Assembly: GCA_031553195.1 (NCBI GenBank)
Contig: JAVBLV010000119.1
Span: 1-11,788 of the forward strand
Source of the DNA: JAVBLV01 sp031553195
GTDB lineage: Bacteria; Bacteroidota; Bacteroidia; Bacteroidales; P3
DNA length: 11,788 nt
Reading direction: 5' to 3'
Shown here piece by piece: positions 1-6,644 of this stretch; within the stretch, counting starts at the first letter, position 1; every line of letters starts with the position of its first letter. The position numbers and the translations under genes are program-made. Below the pieces are notes generated by a model, which saw only the letters and a program-made list of their open reading frames with translations, was not told where the DNA came from and made no database searches.

Positions 1-60
1 AAATCTTTCGTAATTTAGCTTCCGAATTTCATCTTCGGATAAATTTATTTCTTTAAGCAT
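1..60 (-). CDS. 5' end of an unidentified gene, cut by the window edge
   Basis: The reverse strand opens with ATG at 60-58 and stays open for 20 codons to the window edge, reading MLKEINLSEDEIRKLNYERF. The N-terminus is hydrophilic, with no signal peptide. Short starts of the type 'I-x-L-S/T-x-E-E-I-x-x-L-N-x-E' occur at the head of some helix-turn-helix IS630-type transposases of Bacteroidetes, so a transposase is one possibility, but 20 residues are too few to decide. The gene diverges from the DedA-family gene at 193. No clear TAnnTTTG promoter was found upstream of it. Confidence 0.45.
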   Translation of the reverse strand, partial: MLKEINLSEDEIRKLNYERF

Positions 61-115
61 CTTTGAAATGAGGGGTTTCTTACAAAGGTGCTTATTTTTT
101 GTTAACTCAACTCAC

Positions 116-141
116 AATTTTACCCCGCGGGAAGTATAATT
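116..141. repeat. GC-cored imperfect palindrome between divergent genes
   Basis: The perfect 8-bp palindrome CCCGCGGG (124-131) is flanked by AATTTTAC on the left (116-123) and GTATAATT on the right (134-141). These arms are inverted copies with one mismatch, separated from the core by two extra bases on the right. The GC-only core stands out in very AT-rich DNA. It lies about midway between the start codons of two divergent genes (60 and 193), where an operator would be expected. No regulator family is recognised, and chance is possible. Confidence 0.35.
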
Positions 142-192
142 TACGGAAAATGTTCTAAACGAGATATTGAGTTTATTTATACTATCGATTTT

Positions 193-654
193 ATGGAATA
201 CTTTCACGAATGGGGATACTTGGGTTTATTTTTAGGTTCATTTTTAGCGGCAACAATTGTTCCTTTTAGTTCGGATGCTTTGTTAGTTGGAATGTTGGCC
301 TTGGGAGGGAGTATTCCTTTGACTTTATTTTGGGCGACTTTGGGAAATTGGTTGGGAGGACTTACTTCTTATTGGATTGGCTATAGCGGAAAATGGGAAT
401 GGATTGAAAAATGGTTCAGAGTCAGTAAACAAAAATTAGAAAAACAACAAGCCACGGTGAAAAAATATGGCAGTTGGTTGGCATTATTCACTTGGCTGCC
501 TGTTATAGGGGATCTTTTTGCCGTCGCTTTGGGATTTTACAGGGCAAAATTCCTTCCTTCGGCAACTTTTATGCTTATCGGAAAATTTCTTCGATTCCTG
601 CTTTGGGCTATTCTTTTCTTGAAATTCGGAAAGCAATTTATGATAGAACTCTAA
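193..654 (+). CDS. DedA/YqaA-type small inner-membrane protein
   Basis: A 153-residue very hydrophobic protein of the DedA/SNARE-associated (VTT) family, closest in size and pattern to the YqaA subgroup. Visible features are an N-terminal hydrophobic stretch (about 8-35), the segment GNWLGGLTSYWIGYSG (51-66) typical of the family, a charged cytoplasmic-like stretch (67-92), the family core TWLPVIGD (100-107) followed by G114-F-Y-R117, and a last hydrophobic segment (about 121-147). DedA proteins are membrane proteins linked to envelope integrity and lipid-carrier recycling; the exact substrate of the YqaA group is not established. The only sensible start is the ATG at 193. Its stop lies 21 bp from the convergent stop of glmM, with no visible hairpin terminator between them. 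Confidence 0.85.
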   Translation: MEYFHEWGYLGLFLGSFLAATIVPFSSDALLVGMLALGGSIPLTLFWATLGNWLGGLTSYWIGYSGKWEWIEKWFRVSKQKLEKQQATVKKYGSWLALFTWLPVIGDLFAVALGFYRAKFLPSATFMLIGKFLRFLLWAILFLKFGKQFMIEL

Positions 655-675
655 AAGCGTATCCCGAAAACATTT

Positions 676-2073
676 TTACAAAGTCTGTCTAACAATTCCT
701 GCAATATCGTCGAGAATCGTTTTAGCCAAATGATCGGCTTTTGTTATCGAATCGCTTTCCGTATAAATACGAATAATGGGTTCCGTATTTGATTTCCTCA
801 AATGTACCCATTCGTTGCCAAAATCTATTTTCACGCCATCAAGCCTATCGACAGGGTAATTCTTATACTTTTCGGCAATATTAGCCAATATCATATCTAC
901 GTCAATTCCTTGGGTAAGTTCTATTTTATTTTTTGAAATGGCGTAATCCGGATAAAGATCGCGCAAATTGGAACAAATTAATTTCTTTTTAGCCAGATGG
1001 CTTAAAAACAATGCAATGCCAATTAAAGCGTCTCTCCCATAATGTAGCTCGGGATAAATGATGCCTCCATTACCCTCTCCTCCAATAACGGCATCTGTTT
1101 TCTTCATCATCTCCACAACATTAACTTCGCCTACGGCAGATGCAAAATACGAACCTCCATATTTTTCGGTAACGTCTCGCAACGCCTGGGTGGAAGACAT
1201 GTTAGAAACCGTATTTCCTTTTTTATCCGATAAAACATAATCCGAAACGGCCACCAAAGTATACTCTTCGCCAAACATTTGTCCATTTTCGCAAACAATG
1301 GCCAACCTATCCACATCAGGATCTACGGCAAAGCCCAAATGGCATTGTTTTCGTACGACAAGATCCGATAAGGCGACCAAATTCTCCGGTAAAGGTTCCG
1401 GATTATGAGGAAAAATACCTGTCGGCTCGCAATACAATTTCTCAATGGCTTTTACGCCTAATGCATTCAAAAGCATCGGCAATGCAATTCCTCCGGTAGA
1501 ATTCACGCAATCAATTGCAATCTTAAAATCAGCGCCGGAAATGGCTTCTACGTCAACCAACGGCAACGCCAATATTTCATCTATGTGTTGCTGAATACTT
1601 TGCGTATTTTGAGAATAAGAACCGATATTTTCAACCGAAGCATAATCAAAATTACAATTCCCGGCCAATTCCAGAACCTGTTCTCCATCGGCAGCACTGA
1701 TAAATTCGCCTCTTTCGTTGAGTAGTTTCAATGCATTCCACTGAGCCGGATTATGGCTTGCCGTCAAAATAATACCGCCATCGGCCTTAGCGGCGATAAC
1801 CGCCATTTCAACTGTCGGCGTAGTCGACAAGCCTGTATCGATAACGTTTACTCCCATGCCTGTCAAAGTTCCGACAACCAGATGATTCACCATTTCTCCC
1901 GAAATACGGGCGTCCCGTCCCAAAATAATAGTCAATTCCTTCTTATTGCTTTGAGATTTCAGGAAAACGGCAAAAGCCGTAACAAACTTTACTATATCTA
2001 ACGGGGTTAATCCCTCTCCTGGTTTTCCTCCAATGGTTCCTCTAATTCCTGAAATAGATTTTATCAGCGACAT
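676..2073 (-). CDS. glmM: Phosphoglucosamine mutase (phosphohexomutase family)
   Basis: A 465-residue alpha-D-phosphohexomutase. All four family signatures are present: the phosphoserine loop TASHNP with catalytic Ser106; the metal loop DPDVDR with Asp251, Asp253 and Asp255; the sugar-specificity loop GEGNGG (332-337); and the C-terminal phosphate site R426-K-S-N-T-E-P432. GlmM isomerises glucosamine-6-phosphate to glucosamine-1-phosphate in the cytosol, feeding UDP-GlcNAc for peptidoglycan and lipid A. In Bacteroidetes this 460-residue type is usually annotated GlmM, but a phosphomannomutase or phosphoglucomutase role cannot be excluded from motifs alone. It is the last gene of the minus-strand group rsmG-pgi-glmM and is separated from pgi by a fold-back repeat that ends 30 bp upstream of its start codon. 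No clear TAnnTTTG element lies just upstream, so transcription may come through the repeat from pgi. Confidence 0.9.
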   Translation of the reverse strand: MSLIKSISGIRGTIGGKPGEGLTPLDIVKFVTAFAVFLKSQSNKKELTIILGRDARISGEMVNHLVVGTLTGMGVNVIDTGLSTTPTVEMAVIAAKADGGIILTASHNPAQWNALKLLNERGEFISAADGEQVLELAGNCNFDYASVENIGSYSQNTQSIQQHIDEILALPLVDVEAISGADFKIAIDCVNSTGGIALPMLLNALGVKAIEKLYCEPTGIFPHNPEPLPENLVALSDLVVRKQCHLGFAVDPDVDRLAIVCENGQMFGEEYTLVAVSDYVLSDKKGNTVSNMSSTQALRDVTEKYGGSYFASAVGEVNVVEMMKKTDAVIGGEGNGGIIYPELHYGRDALIGIALFLSHLAKKKLICSNLRDLYPDYAISKNKIELTQGIDVDMILANIAEKYKNYPVDRLDGVKIDFGNEWVHLRKSNTEPIIRIYTESDSITKADHLAKTILDDIAGIVRQTL

Positions 2074-2102
2074 TCGACTCGTTTTAATTAAATTGCACTT
2101 AC

Positions 2103-2267
2103 TTAGTAACCGTTAAAAATTTTTCTATGAAGTATTTTGAATCTAAAAACGCTCTTTTTGTCGGAATTTTTACCAAATAGCGCTACTATTTTTGAAAAAT
2201 CCCGTCTGCAAAATAGCCGTTTTTATCCCTCAAAATCTTTCCCATAAAAATTTAAACAGTTACTTAA
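2103..2267. mobile_element. MITE-like fold-back element, copy 1
   Basis: A 165-bp element that aligns along its whole length with 6136-6302 in the same orientation (by eye about 14 mismatches and two 1-bp gaps). Its ends are inverted copies of each other: left TTA-GTAACCGTTAAAAATTTTT, right (reverse complement) TTA-AGTAACTGTTTAAATTTTT. The similarity between the strands continues inward, with paired ATTTTG, TAAAAACG/AAAACGG and GTCGGAATTTTT/GACGGGATTTTT blocks, to a central hairpin AAATAG-CGCTA-CTATTT, so the whole unit is one imperfect palindrome. TTA on both outer edges could be a 3-bp (or TA) target duplication. It has no coding capacity. It fills the gap between pgi and glmM and supplies the last codon and stop codon of pgi. 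Confidence 0.75.
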
Positions 2268-3606
2268 TTCGTTTCGTAATTTTTTCCGTTTCTTTTTCGA
2301 ATCCGGGTTTTCCCAGCAGGGCAAACATATTTCTTTTATATTCCTCTACGCCAGGCTGGTCGAACGGATTTACATCCAACAAATATCCGCTCAGGCCGCA
2401 CGCAAATTCAAAGAAATAAATCAATTCGCCCAAAGTTGTTTCATTCAATTCCGGAAGCGTTATTTTCAAATTCGGAACCCCTCCGTCTACATGCGCAAGA
2501 GTGGTTGCCATTTCGGCTTTATGATTAACCTCGGTAATGGTTTTCTTATGTAAATAATTCAATCCGTCTTGATCGTCGGAATCGTATGGGATGCTAATCT
2601 TTTTATGCGACCGCTCTATGCTAATAACCGTCTCGAACAAATGACGTTCTCCCTCTTGAATATATTGTCCCATAGAATGCAGGTCGGTTGAGAAACTAAC
2701 GCCGGCAGGAAAAATACCTTTCCCTTCTTTTCCTTCGCTTTCGCCGTACAACTGTTTCCACCATTCTGTAATATAATACAATGAAGGCAAATAGTTAACC
2801 AAGATCTCTATTTTCTTCCCTTTCTGGTAGAAAAGGTTCCGCACAATGGCATACATCATAGCCGGATTTTTTTGTAAAGAATTGGTTTCAATACAATGTT
2901 TTTCCATATTGGCCGCCCCTTCAATCAATTTTTCTATATCGAAACCGGCAACGGCAATAGGAAACAAACCGACAGGAGTAAGAACCGAATACCGGCCTCC
3001 CACATCGTCGGGAATAACATAAGTAGTATAACCTTCTTTTACAGCCAGATGTTTCAACGATCCGTGCTTTGCATCGGTAATGGCAACAATACGTTTGCGA
3101 GCTTTATCTTTCCCATATTTTTGTTCGATATGGTTTTTTAATATCCTGAATGCCAATGCCGGCTCTGTTGTTGTTCCCGATTTGGAAATAACAACCGCTG
3201 CATACTCTTTTTTATCTAGTATTTCAATTAAATCGGCAAGATAATCTTCGCTGATATTCTGTCCCACATAGAGGATTAAAGGGGATTTTCTGTTTTCTTG
3301 CAATGTCGAAAACGAATGCTGCAAAGCTTCAATTACGGCCCTTGCTCCAAGGTATGAACCTCCGATGCCGACAACTACCAAGATCTCAACTTCTTCGGCG
3401 ATTCTAGCAGCTTCTGTTTTCATCGATTGAATCAGATTCCTATCGAATTTCGAAGGCAAATCCACCCACCCTAAGAAATCTTTTCCTTTGCCGGTTTTGT
3501 TCAGCAAATTTTCTTTTCCCGTTTTTAATTTATGATGAAGTTTATCCAACTCTTTCTCTTCGAAAAAGCTTTCGGCGTGTTTGACGTCTAAATGTAAATT
3601 AATCAT
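2260..3606 (-). CDS. pgi: Glucose-6-phosphate isomerase
   Basis: A 448-residue cytosolic enzyme interconverting glucose-6-phosphate and fructose-6-phosphate, of the shorter (about 450-residue) bacterial form. Signatures seen: GIGGSYLGARA (80-90), the phosphate-binding SKSGTTTEP (141-149), GGRYSVLTPVG (203-213), catalytic GESEGK with Glu289, LHSMGQYIQEG (309-319), the AHVDGG segment (His372), and a C-terminal NPFDQPGVEEYK ending in the conserved Lys424. The start ATG at 3606 gives the usual family N-terminus. It lies 45 bp downstream of rsmG on the same strand; TAATTTTTG on the minus strand upstream of the start is one base too long for a consensus -7 element. The 3' end is odd: the final Lys codon and the TAA stop lie inside the terminal inverted repeat of the fold-back element at 2103-2267, so the original C-terminus may have been altered by a few residues. 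Confidence 0.97.
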   Translation of the reverse strand: MINLHLDVKHAESFFEEKELDKLHHKLKTGKENLLNKTGKGKDFLGWVDLPSKFDRNLIQSMKTEAARIAEEVEILVVVGIGGSYLGARAVIEALQHSFSTLQENRKSPLILYVGQNISEDYLADLIEILDKKEYAAVVISKSGTTTEPALAFRILKNHIEQKYGKDKARKRIVAITDAKHGSLKHLAVKEGYTTYVIPDDVGGRYSVLTPVGLFPIAVAGFDIEKLIEGAANMEKHCIETNSLQKNPAMMYAIVRNLFYQKGKKIEILVNYLPSLYYITEWWKQLYGESEGKEGKGIFPAGVSFSTDLHSMGQYIQEGERHLFETVISIERSHKKISIPYDSDDQDGLNYLHKKTITEVNHKAEMATTLAHVDGGVPNLKITLPELNETTLGELIYFFEFACGLSGYLLDVNPFDQPGVEEYKRNMFALLGKPGFEKETEKITKRIK

Positions 3607-3651
3607 AATTGTATTGCTTTGGTTTCAAAAATTAAACGGCTGCCGGGAAAT

Positions 3652-4269
3652 TTAATACATATGCACGACCTTTTTTGTTTCGAAAAAGTCTCCCTTAAAA
3701 TAATCTTTGAGTTCATAAATTCTCCATTTCAAGGGCAATACATTCAGTTCTTCCAAAAAATCCCCTCCTTTTAAATATAAAATTCCATTGGGGATTTTAT
3801 GCTGTTGATGATGGGAAAATTTATTTCTGACCCACTGATAAAATTCAGGTAAAGAGGTTACCGCGCGACTAACCACAAAGTCAAAAGAATGCTTTACATT
3901 CTCCGCTCTTATTTGTTCTGCTTTTACATTTTTCAGTTCCAAAACATCTGCAATAGCGCTCGTTACCTTAATTTTTTTTCCGATAGAATCAATCAAATAA
4001 AATTCCGTTTCAGGAAAAAGTATTGCCAAAGGTATGCCGGGAAATCCGCCTCCTGTGCCCACATCCAAAATTTTTGCCTCGGGCATAAAATTAACAACCT
4101 TTGCAATTCCCAGAGAATGTAAGATATGATGTTCATAAATGAAATCCATATCCTTACGCGAAATCACATTAATTCTCTTATTCCACTCGGTATATAAACC
4201 CTGCAACATTTTGAATTGTTCGATTTGCCGCCGGCTAAGGAAAGGGAAAATTTCATGCAGTTCGTCCAT
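3652..4269 (-). CDS. rsmG: 16S rRNA (guanine527-N7)-methyltransferase
   Basis: A 205-residue class I SAM-dependent methyltransferase, close to the family's usual 205-240. RsmG methylates N7 of G527 in the 530 loop of 16S rRNA. Seen in the sequence: the N-terminal WNKRINVISRKD block (29-40) typical of RsmG, the SAM-binding motif I LDVGTGGGFPGIPLAI (68-83), the SRAV segment (134-137) that follows motif IV, and LYLKGG (164-169). The start ATG at 4269 lies 18 bp downstream of a TATCTTTG element on the minus strand. It heads the group rsmG-pgi-glmM and is divergent from the phosphopantetheinyl transferase gene; the two start codons are only 50 bp apart, so their promoters share the same short stretch. 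Confidence 0.95.
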   Translation of the reverse strand: MDELHEIFPFLSRRQIEQFKMLQGLYTEWNKRINVISRKDMDFIYEHHILHSLGIAKVVNFMPEAKILDVGTGGGFPGIPLAILFPETEFYLIDSIGKKIKVTSAIADVLELKNVKAEQIRAENVKHSFDFVVSRAVTSLPEFYQWVRNKFSHHQQHKIPNGILYLKGGDFLEELNVLPLKWRIYELKDYFKGDFFETKKVVHMY

Positions 4270-4280
4270 CTAAAACAATT

Positions 4281-4315
4281 TTTGCACAAAGATAGGTGAA
4301 AAAGTTTTATTTTTG
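4281..4315 (+). promoter_or_regulatory. Bacteroidetes-type promoter of the phosphopantetheinyl transferase gene
   Basis: TTTG (4281-4284) is followed after 23 bp by TATTTTTG (4308-4315), matching the Bacteroidetes -33 and -7 boxes (TTTG and TAnnTTTG), with spacing at the upper limit. The expected transcription start falls within a few bases of the ATG at 4320, which suggests a leaderless or nearly leaderless mRNA. Confidence 0.6.
4287..4294 (-). promoter_or_regulatory. -7 element of the rsmG promoter
   Basis: On the minus strand 4294-4287 reads TATCTTTG, an exact TAnnTTTG box, 17 bp ahead of the rsmG start codon at 4269. No good -33 TTTG is seen at the expected distance. The box lies between the -33 and -7 boxes of the divergent promoter, so the two transcription events may compete. 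Confidence 0.5.
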
Positions 4316-4319
4316 CGAC

Positions 4320-4991
4320 ATGGTTGAAATATATGTAATGCATATCCCAAAAGATATAGATTCTTTTCTTTTGAAAGAGAAAATATCTCCGCTTTTAGAA
4401 CGGTCGAAGTTTTCGGATTGGAATAAAAAAATAACCCGGCAAACAACCATTTCGATGTTAAGCTATGCATTTGTCCAATACCTCGTCAAACAAAAATACG
4501 AAATACAAAATCCAATTGCCGTTGAATACACAACCCTAGGGAAACCTTTTTTCCCAGAATTTCCCGACATTTGTTTTAATATTTCACATTCGGAACAGTA
4601 TGCTTGCGTTGCATTGGCAAAAGAGGAAGTAGGCGTAGATATTGAACGGACGCGAACCTGTAAGCCTGAAATTGTAGCGCGTTTTTTTCATGAATCGGAA
4701 ACAAAAGACATACTTGCCATCCCTCCGGGCGAATCAAGAAATATATATTTTACCCAGCTCTGGGCATTGAAAGAAAGTTATGTGAAGTTTCTCGGGACAG
4801 GAATTGCCAATGTATTCAATACTTTTCACGTCAGAATAAAAGACGGAATAATCCGGACATCCCAAAATATGCCAAACGCTTATTTTAAAATATATGAACA
4901 ACTAAACGGTTATCAAATAAGTATCTGCTCATCAATAGATACCTTTCCTGAAAATCCAAAATTCTTTTCTGTGCAAGATTTAACAAGCTAG
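4320..4991 (+). CDS. 4'-phosphopantetheinyl transferase superfamily protein (Sfp-like)
   Basis: Transfers the 4'-phosphopantetheine arm of coenzyme A to a serine of a carrier protein (ACP or PCP) in the cytosol. At 223 residues it has the Sfp/Gsp length rather than the 120-residue AcpS length. Family motifs, numbered from the ATG at 4320: LGKPFFPEFP (73-82) and FNISHS (86-91); the magnesium-binding GVDIE with Asp107 and Glu109; and WALKESYVK (149-157) with Glu152 and Lys156. The ATG at 4320 is chosen over an upstream in-frame GTG at 4296 because a promoter (TATTTTTG, 4308-4315) lies between them. No polyketide or peptide synthetase is nearby, so its carrier may be the fatty-acid ACP. A role in another pathway cannot be excluded. 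Confidence 0.88.
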   Translation: MVEIYVMHIPKDIDSFLLKEKISPLLERSKFSDWNKKITRQTTISMLSYAFVQYLVKQKYEIQNPIAVEYTTLGKPFFPEFPDICFNISHSEQYACVALAKEEVGVDIERTRTCKPEIVARFFHESETKDILAIPPGESRNIYFTQLWALKESYVKFLGTGIANVFNTFHVRIKDGIIRTSQNMPNAYFKIYEQLNGYQISICSSIDTFPENPKFFSVQDLTS

Positions 4992-5076
4992 TATTGGGAA
5001 TCCGAAAAGACAATGTGATTTTTAGTTTTCTTCCGTTTAGGAAAGGCAAAAATCATGTCCATTTCGAAGAAAGCAG

Positions 5077-5084
5077 TAAATTTG
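5077..5084 (+). promoter_or_regulatory. -7 element of the kdd (lysine) promoter
   Basis: TAAATTTG matches TAnnTTTG exactly and lies 20 bp before the ATG of kdd, within the 113-bp gap after the phosphopantetheinyl transferase gene. A consensus -33 TTTG is not seen at 17-23 bp upstream, so strength or regulation is uncertain. This would be the promoter for the kdd-DUF3795-kamA group. Confidence 0.45.
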
Positions 5085-5104
5085 CAAAAAAAGCATACTT
5101 ACGA

Positions 5105-6139
5105 ATGAAAAAAGGATGTAAATACGGAACCCACCGCGTGCTTGAACCTAAGGGGACTTTGCCCCAGCCGGCTTTAAAGCTGGACAATACAATGACTATT
5201 TTTGATAATGAGGTGTTAATCGACGTCAGCGCTCTAAATATAGATTCGGCAAGTTACACTCAAATAAAAAAATCTTGTAACAACGATGCTTCGAAAATGA
5301 AAGAGATGATTCTTTCCATTGTCGAAGAAAAAGGTAAAATGCAAAACCCGGTTACCGGTTCCGGAGGAATGTTGATCGGAACGGTAACAGAGATCGGACC
5401 TAATTTCCCTTATAAAAAATTGAAAGTGGGCGATAAAATAGCAACGCTCGTTTCTTTGTCTTTAACGCCGCTAAAAATTAATGAAATAAAAAACCTTCAC
5501 CCTGATTCGGATCAGGTAGACGTGGATGCGCAAGCCATTTTATTTGAAAGCGGGTTGTATGCCATTTTACCTGACGATATTCCCGAAAAGTTGGCTTTGG
5601 CCGCTTTAGACGTAGCGGGCGCTCCCGCTCAGGTTGACCGTTTGGTGGAAGAAGGCGATACGGTCTGTATTATTGGCGGAGGCGGAAAATCGGGAATATT
5701 ATGTTGCTATCAAGCCATGAAAAATGTAGGCCCTTACGGAAAAGTAATTGTAGTAGAATACTCGCCCGAAAATGCAAAACGTATTTCGGATATGAATTTG
5801 GCTACTCATGTGATCATAGCAGACGCCACCGAAGTAATGAACGTATATAACAAAGTAACTGAAATTACCGGCGAACGGGGTTGCGACGTAACTATCAATA
5901 ACGTAAATGTTCCCTCCACCGAAATGACGTCTATTTTAATAACAAAGGGTCAGGGTTCTGTTTATTTTTTCTCTATGGCAACCAGTTTTACCAAGGCTGC
6001 TCTCGGAGCCGAAGGCGTGGGCAAGGATATCAATTTGATTGTAGGAAACGGCTATGCCAAAGGACATGCCGACTTAACTTTGAATATTATCCGGGAATCA
6101 AAACCAATCCGGGAATTATTTGAAAAACTATACATTTAG
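5105..6139 (+). CDS. kdd: L-erythro-3,5-diaminohexanoate dehydrogenase
   Basis: A 344-residue enzyme of lysine fermentation that oxidatively deaminates 3,5-diaminohexanoate to 3-keto-5-aminohexanoate with NAD(P). The N-terminus (KYGTHRVLEPKGTLPQPALK, 6-25) followed by the NIDSASYTQIK and NPVTGSGGMLIGTV blocks (45-55, 81-94) is characteristic of Kdd. The Rossmann loop GGGGKSG is at 191-197 and the acidic residue after strand 2 is Glu218, which favours NAD. The ATG at 5105 gives the family length; an in-frame TTG at 4994 would add 37 residues not seen in the family and would swallow the TAAATTTG promoter box. The stop TAG (6137-6139) lies within the left terminal repeat of fold-back copy 2. The next pathway genes (kce, kal) are not in the window. 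Confidence 0.93.
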   Translation: MKKGCKYGTHRVLEPKGTLPQPALKLDNTMTIFDNEVLIDVSALNIDSASYTQIKKSCNNDASKMKEMILSIVEEKGKMQNPVTGSGGMLIGTVTEIGPNFPYKKLKVGDKIATLVSLSLTPLKINEIKNLHPDSDQVDVDAQAILFESGLYAILPDDIPEKLALAALDVAGAPAQVDRLVEEGDTVCIIGGGGKSGILCCYQAMKNVGPYGKVIVVEYSPENAKRISDMNLATHVIIADATEVMNVYNKVTEITGERGCDVTINNVNVPSTEMTSILITKGQGSVYFFSMATSFTKAALGAEGVGKDINLIVGNGYAKGHADLTLNIIRESKPIRELFEKLYI

Positions 6140-6302
6140 TAACTGTTTAAAAATTTTTCTATGAAGTATTTTGGATCTAAAAACGCTCTTTTTTGTCGGA
6201 ATTTTTATCAAATAGTTCTGCTATTCTTAAAAAATCCCGTCTGCAAACTCGCTGTTTTTATCTCTCAAAATCTTTTCCATAAAAATTTAAACCGTTACTT
6301 AA
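6136..6302. mobile_element. MITE-like fold-back element, copy 2
   Basis: A 167-bp second copy of the element at 2103-2267. The ends are TTA-GTAACTGTTTAAAAATTTTT on the left and, as reverse complement, TTA-AGTAACGGTTTAAATTTTT on the right. Inner blocks pair along the whole length around a central AAATAG-TTCTG-CTATT hairpin. Compared with copy 1 the central stem is kept while the loop bases differ (CGCTA against TTCTG). TTA flanks both outer edges. The copy separates kdd from the DUF3795 gene and provides the TAG stop of kdd. Transcribed, it would fold into a long hairpin within the kdd-kamA message, so it could attenuate or process that mRNA. Confidence 0.77.
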
Positions 6303-6321
6303 TTATTAAAAATACGGGACT

Positions 6322-6633
6322 ATGGATATAAGTGTTTGTGGAATAGATTGTGACATTGCTTGTATAGAGTGTAATAAAAATAATGAAGAATTTTCTAAAG
6401 AACCTTGTAGAGGATGCAATGCGGCAAAAGGTAAATTATTCTGGACTCAATTTTTGGGATTAGATACATGTCCCATCTATAACTGTTGTGTAAATGAGAA
6501 TCATTTCAGCCATTGCGGAGAATGCAATAAACTTCCTTGTTCAATATATTTCAATACCAAAGATCCCTCTATTTCTGAGGAGATATTCCAACAAAGTATC
6601 CAAGAACGAGTGAATTTATTAAAAACGATATAA
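6322..6633 (+). CDS. Cysteine-rich DUF3795 protein
   Basis: A 103-residue protein with twelve cysteines at 6, 10, 14, 17, 29, 32, 50, 55, 56, 65, 68 and 73, mostly in CxxC or CxxxC spacing (for example CGIDCDIAC at 6-14, CRGC at 29-32, CGEC at 65-68). The N-terminal C-G-x-D-C start, the later CPIYNC block and the final 'SISEEIFQQSIQERVNLLK' helix match the DUF3795 family, whose function is unknown; zinc or Fe-S binding is inferred from the cysteines. It has no signal peptide or membrane segment. It starts 20 bp after fold-back copy 2 and ends 11 bp before kamA, so it is probably cotranscribed with the aminomutase. It is not one of the known enzymes of the lysine pathway. A metal or redox helper for the radical-SAM enzyme is possible but unproven. 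Confidence 0.8.
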   Translation: MDISVCGIDCDIACIECNKNNEEFSKEPCRGCNAAKGKLFWTQFLGLDTCPIYNCCVNENHFSHCGECNKLPCSIYFNTKDPSISEEIFQQSIQERVNLLKTI

Positions 6634-6644
6634 AAAAAGCCATT

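Noticed and set aside
655..675. Terminator between the convergent DedA-type gene and glmM
   Set aside because: No stem with a T-run can be built in the 21-bp gap.
3626..3634. TAATTTTTG on the minus strand as the pgi promoter
   Set aside because: There are three bases between TA and TTTG instead of two, and there is no well-placed -33 box; pgi may be read from the rsmG promoter.
4296..4319. GTG start for the phosphopantetheinyl transferase gene
   Set aside because: The -7 promoter box lies between this GTG and the ATG at 4320, so the eight extra codons are probably not transcribed.
4994..5104. TTG start extending Kdd by 37 residues
   Set aside because: The extension is not Kdd-like, starts only 2 bp after the previous stop and would cover the TAAATTTG promoter box. 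The ATG at 5105 gives the family length.
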